Shown: piece after piece, positions 1 to 5,131 of the stretch
Numbering within the stretch: position 1 is the stretch's first letter
Layout of the letters: every line of letters starts with the position of its first letter
Assembly: GCA_024280875.1 (NCBI GenBank)
Contig: JAJRPH010000447.1
Coordinates: forward strand, 1-5,131
Direction of reading: 5' to 3'
Length of the DNA stretch: 5,131 nucleotides
DNA from: Deltaproteobacteria bacterium
GTDB taxonomy: Bacteria; Desulfobacterota; Desulfobacteria; Desulfobacterales; Desulfosalsimonadaceae
Notes under the pieces: generated by a model
Told to the model about the DNA's origin: nothing
Database searches by the model: none
The model's input: only the letters and a program-made list of their open reading frames with translations
Made by a program: the position numbers and the translations under genes

Positions 1-66
1 ATCATTTAATGCATCTTTTACATCATCGAGTTTAAAAGGTTTAATAACTGCTTCAATCTTTTTCAT
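1..66 (-). CDS. glnB: Nitrogen regulatory protein PII (GlnB/GlnK family), N-terminal 22 residues only
   Basis: The minus strand reads MKKIEAVIKPFKLDDVKDAL and then N-D at the window edge. This is the characteristic first beta strand and start of helix 1 of PII proteins. PII is a small cytoplasmic trimer that binds ATP/ADP and 2-oxoglutarate and reports nitrogen status to targets such as GlnE, the NtrB kinase and ammonium channels. The ATG at 64-66 is preceded by an AAGGCGG ribosome-binding site (complement of 71-77) at normal spacing, which supports the start. The T-loop, its modifiable tyrosine and the C-terminus lie outside the window, so GlnB and GlnK cannot be told apart. The nearby glnE on the same strand fits, because PII controls GlnE activity in the family. 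The family call is secure; the exact paralogue is not. Confidence 0.9.
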   Translation of the reverse strand, partial: MKKIEAVIKPFKLDDVKDALND

Positions 67-253
67 ACGACCGCCTTATTATTATCTTGACATATTAATC
101 TGATTTTCTTAATTATTTCTATACTATGAGCTAAATGAATTCTTTTTCTTCAGGGTAGTTTTTATCAACCAATTATAAATAGCAGGAAATAGCCAGTCTG
201 TCTATAAATGTTTATTCTTTCTTCTATTTCAATGTTTTTCAGGGTGATAGTCC
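67..253. other. AT-rich divergent intergenic region between glnB and the PilZ gene
   Basis: This 187-bp spacer separates two divergent genes and must hold the promoters of both. Visible elements are the glnB ribosome-binding site (71-77), a perfect TTGACA at 87-92 on the plus strand, and several AT-rich -10-like boxes on the plus strand (TATACT 120-125, TATAAA 174-179, TATAAA 203-208). The last three lack good -35 partners. AGGGTGA (241-247) is the PilZ-gene ribosome-binding site. I see no reading frame with a credible start, no terminator and no convincing sigma-54 site for glnB. Confidence 0.6.
87..116 (+). promoter_or_regulatory. Possible sigma-70-type promoter for the PilZ gene
   Basis: A perfect -35 hexamer TTGACA (87-92) is followed after 18 bases by AATTAT (111-116), which matches four of six -10 consensus positions. 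It would give a leader of roughly 130 bases before the GTG at 254. The weak -10 and long spacer make this tentative. Confidence 0.3.
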
Positions 254-737
254 GTGACAGTGAAAATTTATGTCAATGATGACAATACGGCAACATTTAT
301 ATGTCCCAAGTGCCAGAAAACAAACATTAAGGATTTAACCAACTTATATCCGGCAAAAAAAAATAACCCGCTTAAAAGCCAGGTGCGGCTGCGGGCATTC
401 ATATGAGGTCTTTCTGGAAAAACGAAAAAAGTTCAGAAAACAAACCGATCTAGTCGGCTCATATAAATACAAACAGGATACTCCAAACACTCAGGACAAT
501 ATCGGTTCAATGTCCGTAAAGGACATTTCTTTTTCAGGCATCCGTATCAAATTGAGAATGATGCCCCGCTTCAAAGTCGGCGACACGCTTTATATTGAAT
601 TCCGCTTAGATGATGCCAACCGCTCACCCATCAAAAAAAAGGTGACTGTCATAAATATAGAAGGTCTCAACGCAGGGCTTGCATATACTTCTCCGCAAAA
701 CCACGACAGTGTTCTTGGGTTTTATCTTTTTAACTAG
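254..737 (+). pseudogene. Zinc-ribbon + PilZ domain protein, frameshifted at an A9 run
   Basis: A GTG start at 254, six bases after AGGGTGA (241-247), opens a frame that ends at TGA 404-406. The rest of the protein is in the next frame (open from 339 to the TAG at 735-737). Dropping one A from the nine-A run at 355-363 joins them into a 160-residue protein. In that corrected protein, CPKC (C17, C20) and CGC (C44, C46) form a zinc ribbon. R57-K-K-F-R61 is the RxxxR motif and D90-I-S92-F-S-G95 is the DxSxxG motif of PilZ domains, which bind cyclic di-GMP. Residues about 56-160 are the PilZ barrel. The restored CGCGHSYEVFLEKRKKFRK stretch is what members of this family show, as I recall them. 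The internal ATG at 510 has a poor ribosome-binding site and would omit RxxxR. The break may be a real mutation, a slippage-tolerated tract or a sequencing error. Its target process is unknown. Confidence 0.8.
355..363 (+). repeat. Nine-A homopolymer at the PilZ frameshift point
   Basis: Nine consecutive A lie after CCGGC and before TAACCCG. The upstream frame reads GCA AAA AAA AAT and stops 43 bases later. Eight A would give one continuous frame. The direction of the shift needs loss of one A (or gain of two), or a +1 ribosomal shift; a -1 shift would not help. A second run of eight A (633-640) lies in frame later in the same gene. Confidence 0.85.
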
Positions 738-740
738 GCA

Positions 741-3656
741 CTAGCATAAATACTGCTCCCATAACTGCTTTACCTGATCACGTATTTCAATGAACTGATC
801 TCCTGGAAGCACGGCCGGCCGTTCCTGCAATGTCAGCCGGTGGATATAAAAACGAAACACCAGGTAAGCCTGCTTGAGAATATATGCTGTTTTATCATCG
901 AAAATCCCGACCAGAGCCAGGCTGTTCAACTGCCGCACGACATCTGTCCATTTAATCAGAGATGGGAACCGGCCAGCGTTTAACAAAACAAGATATTGAA
1001 CCAGAAATTCAATATCCACAATACCGCCCGGATCATTTTTTATATCAAATTTTATATCAAAATTCTCACCTGACGACACTGTCCGTTCCTCTCTCATCCG
1101 GGTCCGCATATCGCAAATGCCATCCTGAAGTCCGGATTTCTCCCTTTTCATTGAAAGAATCTCAACCCGGATCTTTTCAAACCGATCCCGGACACGAACA
1201 TCACCGGTAATCGCCCGGGATTTGATTAGCGCTTGGTGCTCCCATGTCCATGCCTTTTTTTTCTGATAGTCCTCAAATCCGTCAATATGCGTGACCAGAA
1301 TACCAGAACTTCCACTGGGTCTTAAGCGCATATCCGTTTCATATAATTTTCCGGTCCGGGTCATGGCGGTCATCAAATGAATGATCCGCTGACCTAAACG
1401 AACATAGAACTGGGCATTATCAACCGGCGGCAATTGACCGCCCCTGGTATTTCCTTTTTCACCGGTATGCAGAAAAACCAGATCAAGATCCGACCCGTAA
1501 CCTAACTCAATCCCGCCCAGTTTACCGTAAGCGATGACGCCAAACCCTTTTTGATCAGAATTAATTTCACCAGAAGGAACCCCGTATTTTTCGACCAGAT
1601 GATCCCATGCCATATTCATCACCCAGTCAAGAATTGTTTCCGCCAGACAGGTTAAACGGTCGCTGACCTTCATCAACGGCAGAAGGCCGGCCACATCGGC
1701 CGCACAAATACGAAGCGTATTGATTTGCTTGAAAATTCTCAAATCATCCATCTGGTATTCCAGATCCGCTTCCGGCCGCCGTTCGAATCGTTGTTTGATC
1801 TCTTTTTTTAGATCTTCTTTTTCAACCGGCGCATAAAGGGTCCGGGGATCAAGCAGTTCATCAAGCAGAAGGGGATGACGGGATAAAAAAGACATGATCC
1901 AGGGGCTGGCTCCGGCCAGCCGGACCAGATGTACCAGTGCATCCGTATTTTCGATTAACAGGGAAACATAACAGGAACGGCCGCGAACAGCTTTAATTAA
2001 CTGAAGAATCCGTTTCAGAACCTGGCCGGGATCTTCCGATACGGCAGACGCTTTCATAATATGCGGCACCAGAAGATTGATCCGTTTTCGGCTCTGCAGG
2101 CTGACTTCTCTTGATTTAACTATTTCCAGAAAATTTTGAAGAACCGCCAATCCCTCATCCGGCGGATCAAAACCAATTTTTTTGAGCAGCGCCAGATTCG
2201 CGTCCCTGTTGGACAAATTGTTCCAAACCTCAAGAATGCTTTCCATTTGCGGATCGATCTGGCTCTCCGAATCCCCCCTGACCAGCAATGCGCGAAAATG
2301 ATTGTGCACTTTACCCATATGATCAACCAGGGACTCTGAAAAACCCTGCCAGTCCGCAAAACCCATCGACAAGGCCAGACGGCATCTGCCGCGTAAATCC
2401 TCCGGAAGGCTATGGGTCTGGCGATCATCGAACATCTGCAGCCGGTTTTCCACATACCTCAAAAATACATACGCGTCCGTGAGTTCATCTTTCACATGTT
2501 CAGAGATATTGCTGTCATTGGCCAGAGTTTGCAAAATGGCCAGAATGCCGCGTTTCTGATAATCAATATTGATACCGCCCCTGATCAGCTGAAAAATCTG
2601 GCCAAAAAATTCCACTTCACGGATGCCGCCGGGGCCGAGCTTGATGTTGGCATTCATCCCTTTTCGGGTGACTTCACGCTCTATTTTCCGTTTCATCTCC
2701 CGCAGAGATTCAAATGTACCGTAATCAAGATACCGTCGGTACACAAAGGGTTTTAAACGATCCAGCAACGCATTGCCCAAGGATTTATCGCCGGCAACAA
2801 CCCTTGCCTTGATCATTGCATAACGCTCCCATTCGCGCCCCTGTTCCTGGTAGTAGGATTCCATTGCATCAAAGCTCATGACAATCGGGCCGGACTCTCC
2901 ATACGGGCGAAGCCGGGCATCCACACGGAATACAAACCCCTCCGTCATGTTCTTTCCGATCACATCCATCAGGCGTCGGCACAGGCGGGCAAAAAACTCT
3001 TCATTGGATATGGACTTGTCGGGGTCTTTCGTTTTTCCGGTTTCCGGAAAAACAAACATCAAATCAATGTCTGATGAAAAATTCAATTCCAGGCCCCCGA
3101 GTTTCCCGAAACCGATCACCACAAGGCGTTGCTCTTGGCCGCTTTTCCCGACCGGAGTGCCGTAATCTTCGATCATTTGTTGATATATTGCTGACAGTGC
3201 GCTTTCCAGACACGCATCTGCAAATGCTGACAGGTCAGCCATAGTCTCGAAAAGATCCGCCCGCCCCGAAAGATCCCGAAATGCAATACGGATCATCTCC
3301 CGCGTCCGGATTTTTCTCAAGATTTCAGACACCGTCTCAATATCCCACACATGACGGCACTGCCCGGCGATTCTGCTTTCATACACACCGGCATCATAGG
3401 ATCTGAACAAATCTCCAGTTTCAATCAAATCATAAAACATGTCCGGGTTCCGGGTACATCGTTTGGCCAGATAATTGCTGAAAACAAATATTTGTTTTAA
3501 ACTCTCAACAATTTCGTGGTTACCCAAGAACCCGAGATTTCTCTTTTCACATGCCTGAATAAACACGCCCCACTTCTCTTTGGCAAACGCATGCAATTCC
3601 TGGGATAAGTCGTTTTTATAATGAATGGGATTTATTTGAAACGGAACAGATGCCAT
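741..3656 (-). CDS. glnE: Bifunctional glutamine synthetase adenylyltransferase/deadenylylase
   Basis: GlnE transfers AMP from ATP to a tyrosine of each glutamine synthetase subunit to silence it, and removes the AMP by phosphorolysis; PII and glutamine set the balance. The 971-residue cytoplasmic protein is complete and close to the E. coli length (about 946). It shows the expected duplicated nucleotidyltransferase plan. The N-terminal deadenylylase half has GKLGGLELNFSSDIDL with D196 and D198, a third carboxylate in RVDARLRP (D246), and GPGGIREVEF (341-350). The C-terminal adenylyltransferase half has GKLGGIELGYGSDLDL with D723 and D725, ETDMRLRP (D775) and DPGGIVDIEF (875-884). Helical PII-responsive and linker regions lie between and after. 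All visible catalytic carboxylates are kept, so both activities should be intact. The start ATG (3654-3656) has only a distant AGGA (complement of 3670-3673, 13 bases away) and no better in-frame choice. The gene ends tail to tail with the PilZ gene. Confidence 0.97.
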   Translation of the reverse strand: MASVPFQINPIHYKNDLSQELHAFAKEKWGVFIQACEKRNLGFLGNHEIVESLKQIFVFSNYLAKRCTRNPDMFYDLIETGDLFRSYDAGVYESRIAGQCRHVWDIETVSEILRKIRTREMIRIAFRDLSGRADLFETMADLSAFADACLESALSAIYQQMIEDYGTPVGKSGQEQRLVVIGFGKLGGLELNFSSDIDLMFVFPETGKTKDPDKSISNEEFFARLCRRLMDVIGKNMTEGFVFRVDARLRPYGESGPIVMSFDAMESYYQEQGREWERYAMIKARVVAGDKSLGNALLDRLKPFVYRRYLDYGTFESLREMKRKIEREVTRKGMNANIKLGPGGIREVEFFGQIFQLIRGGINIDYQKRGILAILQTLANDSNISEHVKDELTDAYVFLRYVENRLQMFDDRQTHSLPEDLRGRCRLALSMGFADWQGFSESLVDHMGKVHNHFRALLVRGDSESQIDPQMESILEVWNNLSNRDANLALLKKIGFDPPDEGLAVLQNFLEIVKSREVSLQSRKRINLLVPHIMKASAVSEDPGQVLKRILQLIKAVRGRSCYVSLLIENTDALVHLVRLAGASPWIMSFLSRHPLLLDELLDPRTLYAPVEKEDLKKEIKQRFERRPEADLEYQMDDLRIFKQINTLRICAADVAGLLPLMKVSDRLTCLAETILDWVMNMAWDHLVEKYGVPSGEINSDQKGFGVIAYGKLGGIELGYGSDLDLVFLHTGEKGNTRGGQLPPVDNAQFYVRLGQRIIHLMTAMTRTGKLYETDMRLRPSGSSGILVTHIDGFEDYQKKKAWTWEHQALIKSRAITGDVRVRDRFEKIRVEILSMKREKSGLQDGICDMRTRMREERTVSSGENFDIKFDIKNDPGGIVDIEFLVQYLVLLNAGRFPSLIKWTDVVRQLNSLALVGIFDDKTAYILKQAYLVFRFYIHRLTLQERPAVLPGDQFIEIRDQVKQLWEQYLC
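3031..3053. repeat. Perfect 10-bp inverted repeat inside glnE
   Basis: The arms GTTTTTCCGG (3031-3040) and CCGGAAAAAC (3044-3053) are exact reverse complements around a three-base loop. They lie in the glnE codons for V-F-P-E-T-G-K-T (about residues 202-209), just after the first catalytic DID motif. No U-tract follows on either strand, so it is not an intrinsic terminator. It may be chance from codon choice or a real mRNA hairpin. Confidence 0.6.
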
Positions 3657-3676
3657 ATTTAATTCACATTCCTAAA

Positions 3677-3821
3677 TAGTGCTCGAACGAAAACCGCCAA
3701 TTTTCCCAATTTCTGCGTTGGGCTCGAATTTTAATCCTCAAAATACTCCATGTATTCCTCCGGTTAAAATTCTTGCCCGCCTTGAACTTGAAAAAATTTT
3801 CAGGTTTTCGTTCAGGCACTA
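3677..3821. repeat. 145-bp palindromic, MITE-like repeat element between the deaminase gene and glnE
   Basis: The ends form 19-bp terminal inverted repeats: 3677-3695 (TAGTGCTCGAACGAAAACC) and 3803-3821 (reverse complement TAGTGCCTGAACGAAAACC), 17 of 19 identical. Inner inverted pairs fall at exactly mirrored positions about base 3749: GGGC 3720-3723 with 3775-3778, GAATTTTAA 3726-3734 with 3764-3772, and AATAC 3742-3746 with GTATT 3752-3756 around a TCCAT loop. The whole element can therefore fold as one long interrupted hairpin. CTAAATA occurs at both edges (3672-3678 and 3819-3825), partly overlapping the terminal repeats, like a target-site duplication. There is no transposase gene, so it would be non-autonomous. 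It lies immediately after the deaminase stop and about 20 bases before the glnE start, so in the tadA-like to glnE direction it would be transcribed and could stop or slow read-through. I believe similar palindromes recur in Desulfobacterales genomes, but that is memory, not a search. Confidence 0.8.
3731..3751 (-). other. Six-codon ORF with strong ribosome-binding site at the apex of the palindrome
   Basis: On the minus strand GGAGG (complement of 3757-3761) stands five bases before ATG, followed by codons for M-E-Y-F-E-D and a TAA stop. The ATG falls in the predicted hairpin loop. If transcribed with the deaminase-glnE message it could attract ribosomes. It may simply be part of the repeat sequence; no evidence of translation can be had from one copy. 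Confidence 0.3.
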
Positions 3822-3825
3822 AATA

Positions 3826-4329
3826 TCAATTTTGAGCCAGGGTATATTCGGCCAGCAGGCTGTTTTTCCAGTAATCATTTTCAGGCTGTGAAAAAAAAGC
3901 CTTAAAAAGCACAAGGCTTTGCTGACGCAATACATGGGGAACAATCGAAACGTCACTTTCTCTGTATAGAGGGGCTGCTTTTGACAGATCACATCTCGTT
4001 CCTCCGCCCATCACATCTTCATATGCATACACGATTCTATTTATGCCACTGATCAGAATGGCGCCAAAGCACATCAGGCAGGGCTCCATGGTGCAATACA
4101 GCGTCAGTTCATTCATACGTTCAACGGCATTTTTCTCATAAAGTGCTCTTAATGCCACGAGCTCAGCATGATCAATCTCGTTTGATTGCTGCCCGCTTGT
4201 GCTACGGCGAAAACCGGCGGCAAGGATATTCTTTTTATCTGCAATAACGCATCCCACAGGAAATTCCCCGACTGAGAAAGCATTTTCGGCCTGGACCAAT
4301 GCTTTTTTCATAAAATATTCATCCGTCAT
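3826..4329 (-). CDS. Nucleoside/tRNA adenosine deaminase-family protein (cytidine deaminase fold, TadA-like)
   Basis: The protein is a zinc-dependent hydrolytic deaminase of the TadA/cytidine-deaminase superfamily, which removes an amino group from a base in a nucleoside or tRNA. With the preferred ATG at 4327-4329 it has 167 residues. H54-A-E56 supplies a zinc ligand and the catalytic glutamate, and the motif MEPC84-LMC87-FGAI supplies the other two zinc ligands. GEFPVGCVI (21-29) matches the TadA GEVPVGAVI strand. The TadA segment GxNxxxxxxDPTAHAE is replaced by GFRRSTSGQQSNEIDHAE, and the usual GAxDxKxGA is replaced by YEDVMGGGTRCDLSKAA, so a wobble-A34 tRNA role is not assured. ATG 4329 was chosen over an upstream TTG at 4356 because AGGGAAG (complement of 4335-4341) precedes it at good spacing. 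It lies upstream of glnE on the same strand, separated by the palindromic repeat. Confidence 0.88.
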   Translation of the reverse strand: MTDEYFMKKALVQAENAFSVGEFPVGCVIADKKNILAAGFRRSTSGQQSNEIDHAELVALRALYEKNAVERMNELTLYCTMEPCLMCFGAILISGINRIVYAYEDVMGGGTRCDLSKAAPLYRESDVSIVPHVLRQQSLVLFKAFFSQPENDYWKNSLLAEYTLAQN

Positions 4330-4382
4330 TTTTTCTTCCCTGTCCTGAGCAACCAACTTATAACCGGATAACCAGTTTATAA

Positions 4383-4411
4383 TATAAAACTTTCTATTTA
4401 CTGGATATCAA
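4383..4411 (-). promoter_or_regulatory. Possible promoter for the deaminase(-glnE) transcript
   Basis: On the minus strand TTGATA (complement of 4406-4411) is followed after 17 bases by TTTATA (complement of 4383-4388). The -35 matches five of six consensus bases, the -10 only about half, so the call is tentative. It would give a leader of about 45-50 bases. Confidence 0.3.
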
Positions 4412-4478
4412 TTCACGACTTTTTTGTAAAGGTTCAAAAACCAGTGGTTGCGCAAATAGTGACAGAATCAGAGGGCCA

Positions 4479-4508
4479 TTGACAATAATGAAGTTTTTAG
4501 TTAATGAT
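4479..4508 (+). promoter_or_regulatory. Possible promoter for the hydantoinase gene
   Basis: A perfect TTGACA (4479-4484) is followed after 18 bases by AATGAT (4503-4508), four of six -10 positions. The transcript would begin near 4515 and carry TAGTGCACTA in its leader. Confidence 0.35.
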
Positions 4509-4535
4509 TAAATAAGTTAAAAATTTCTCTTATCT

Positions 4536-4545
4536 TAGTGCACTA
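4536..4545. repeat. Perfect 10-bp palindrome TAGTGCACTA in the hydantoinase leader
   Basis: The sequence TAGTGCACTA ends six bases before the AAGGA ribosome-binding site. It equals the two outer ends of the palindromic element (TAGTGC and GCACTA) fused over their shared GC. It may be an operator, a short excision-type remnant, a possible target, or chance. Confidence 0.5.
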
Positions 4546-4561
4546 TCAACAAGGAAAGAAT

Positions 4562-5131
4562 ATGATCATTGGACTGGACGTTGGTGGAACACATACGGAT
4601 ATCGTCCTTGTCGGAGAAAACGGGCTGGAAAGAAAAATCAAAGTTCCGACAGATACCTCAGCTCTTTTTCAAACAGTGTTAACCGGCATTGAAAAAGTCA
4701 CCGAAAACATTCCTTCTGAAAAAATCAAATATGCGGTTCTCAGCACAACCCTGACGACCAATGCCATTGTCCGGGACAAGCTATCACCTGCCGGGATGAT
4801 TGTTTCCGGAGGTCCGGGAATTGACCCTGAAGTATTCCGCACCAACGATCATTATTTCACCGTCTCCGGCTCCATTGATCATAGCGGAAAAGAAATCAAA
4901 CCCATTGACAAAAACCAGATCGAAGAGATCGCCCGCCGGCTCAAATCAGAAGGAATCCGGCATGTGGGCGTGGTGGGTAAATTTTCAGCCCGGAATCCGG
5001 ATCATGAACTTGCGATTGAAAAAATTTTATCCCCCTATTTTGATAAAATATTTTTAGGCCACCGGACTTCAGGCCATCTCAATTTTCCCCGCAGAATCGA
5101 CACCACATTTTTAAACGCATCCGTGTATCCG
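4562..5131 (+). CDS. Hydantoinase/oxoprolinase-family protein, N-terminal 190 residues
   Basis: The frame starts MIIGLDVGGTHTDIVLVGENG, six bases after AAGGA (4551-4555), and stays open to the window edge. DVGGTHTD (residues 6-13) is the phosphate-binding loop of the actin/hexokinase-like ATPase fold found in hydantoinase A subunits, 5-oxoprolinases and acetone carboxylase subunits. Further family signatures are LSTTLTTNAIV, the GMIVSGGPGI segment, the S-G-S-I-D-H turn, GVVGKFSARNP, and GHRTSGHLNFPRRIDTTFLNA, where the second domain begins. Members use ATP to open cyclic amides such as hydantoins or 5-oxoproline, or to activate ketones; the substrate cannot be told from this fragment. No signal peptide is visible, so it should be cytoplasmic. 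The catalytic C-terminal part and any partner B subunit lie outside the window. It is divergent from the deaminase gene, so they may share control, but a functional link is not shown. Confidence 0.92.
   Translation, partial: MIIGLDVGGTHTDIVLVGENGLERKIKVPTDTSALFQTVLTGIEKVTENIPSEKIKYAVLSTTLTTNAIVRDKLSPAGMIVSGGPGIDPEVFRTNDHYFTVSGSIDHSGKEIKPIDKNQIEEIARRLKSEGIRHVGVVGKFSARNPDHELAIEKILSPYFDKIFLGHRTSGHLNFPRRIDTTFLNASVYP

Larger units (their letters stand above)
4330..4561. other. Divergent intergenic region between the deaminase and hydantoinase genes
   Basis: This 232-bp AT-rich spacer carries promoters for both flanking genes. It holds the deaminase ribosome-binding site (4335-4341), repeated AACC motifs (4351, 4362, 4370 and 4439), a perfect AACCA-G-TGGTT palindrome (4439-4449), a TTGACA box (4479-4484), the palindrome TAGTGCACTA (4536-4545), and the hydantoinase ribosome-binding site AAGGA (4551-4555). 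I see no small gene or terminator. Confidence 0.6.

Noticed and set aside
180..196. Sigma-54-like box for glnB on the minus strand (CTGGC...TGCTA)
   Set aside because: The GG and GC cores are nine bases apart; sigma-54 sites need ten, and the single-base shortening normally abolishes recognition.
356..364. Programmed -1 ribosomal frameshift on the A-run of the PilZ gene
   Set aside because: The downstream half is in the +1 frame relative to the start, so a -1 shift leads to the wrong frame.
510..737. Independent 75-residue gene starting at ATG 510
   Set aside because: It has a poor ribosome-binding site, and homology-like sequence including the RxxxR motif continues upstream in the same frame; it is the 3' part of the frameshifted PilZ gene.
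811..822. 12-bp palindrome ACGGCCGGCCGT
   Set aside because: It lies in conserved glnE codons (E-R-P-A) and has no loop or U-tract; explained by GC-rich coding.
1904..1921. GGCTGGC / GCCAGCC inverted repeat
   Set aside because: Seven-bp arms within GC-rich glnE codons for A-G-A-S-P, no following U-tract; likely chance.
2120..2756. Open frames overlapping glnE on both strands in this region
   Set aside because: They lie wholly within glnE, lack ribosome-binding sites and show no recognisable protein features.
3665..3711. glnE promoter formed by the right-hand part of the element (TTGGCG then TATTTA, minus strand)
   Set aside because: Each hexamer matches only about half the consensus and the spacing is 16; not enough to call.
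4330..4356. Longer deaminase starting at TTG 4356
   Set aside because: It adds nine residues not typical of the family, and the ATG at 4329 has a good AGGGAAG site that lies within the extension.
4800..5057. 85-residue plus-strand open frame
   Set aside because: It is out of frame with, and inside, the clearly recognisable hydantoinase-family gene.

Overview
The window looks like a chromosomal segment from a Desulfobacterales-type bacterium (Thermodesulfobacteriota, formerly Deltaproteobacteria). This rests on the gene types and on my recollection of related proteins (a zinc-ribbon plus PilZ protein, and an anaerobe-style hydantoinase/oxoprolinase). It is an inference, not a database result. 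Coding DNA is of moderate GC and intergenic DNA is AT-rich. I see no rRNA, tRNA, CRISPR array, phage gene or transposase gene.

Layout, left to right: the first 22 codons of a PII signal protein (glnB family) on the minus strand, running off the left edge; an AT-rich divergent spacer (67-253); a short plus-strand gene for a zinc-ribbon + PilZ protein, broken by a one-base frameshift in a run of nine A; glnE, the glutamine synthetase adenylyltransferase/deadenylylase, minus strand, whose stop lies 3 bp from the PilZ stop (tail to tail); a 145-bp symmetrical palindromic repeat; a nucleoside/tRNA deaminase-family gene (minus strand); a 230-bp divergent spacer; and the first 190 codons of a hydantoinase/oxoprolinase-family protein (plus strand) running off the right edge.

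Functional theme: PII and GlnE belong to one nitrogen-sensing circuit. PII reports nitrogen status, and GlnE adds or removes AMP on glutamine synthetase. The PilZ gene sits between them in the opposite direction and suggests c-di-GMP sensing. The deaminase gene lies directly upstream of glnE on the same strand. Removing the palindromic element together with one copy of its flanking direct repeat would leave only 22 bp between the deaminase stop and the glnE start, so the element appears to have been inserted into a former tight gene pair.

Most worth a second look are the palindromic element (perfect symmetry about its centre, flanking direct repeats, a tiny ORF with a strong ribosome-binding site at its apex, and a copy of its fused end sequence upstream of the hydantoinase gene) and the A9 frameshift in the PilZ gene. 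I did not find convincing evidence of a wholly new multi-gene system.
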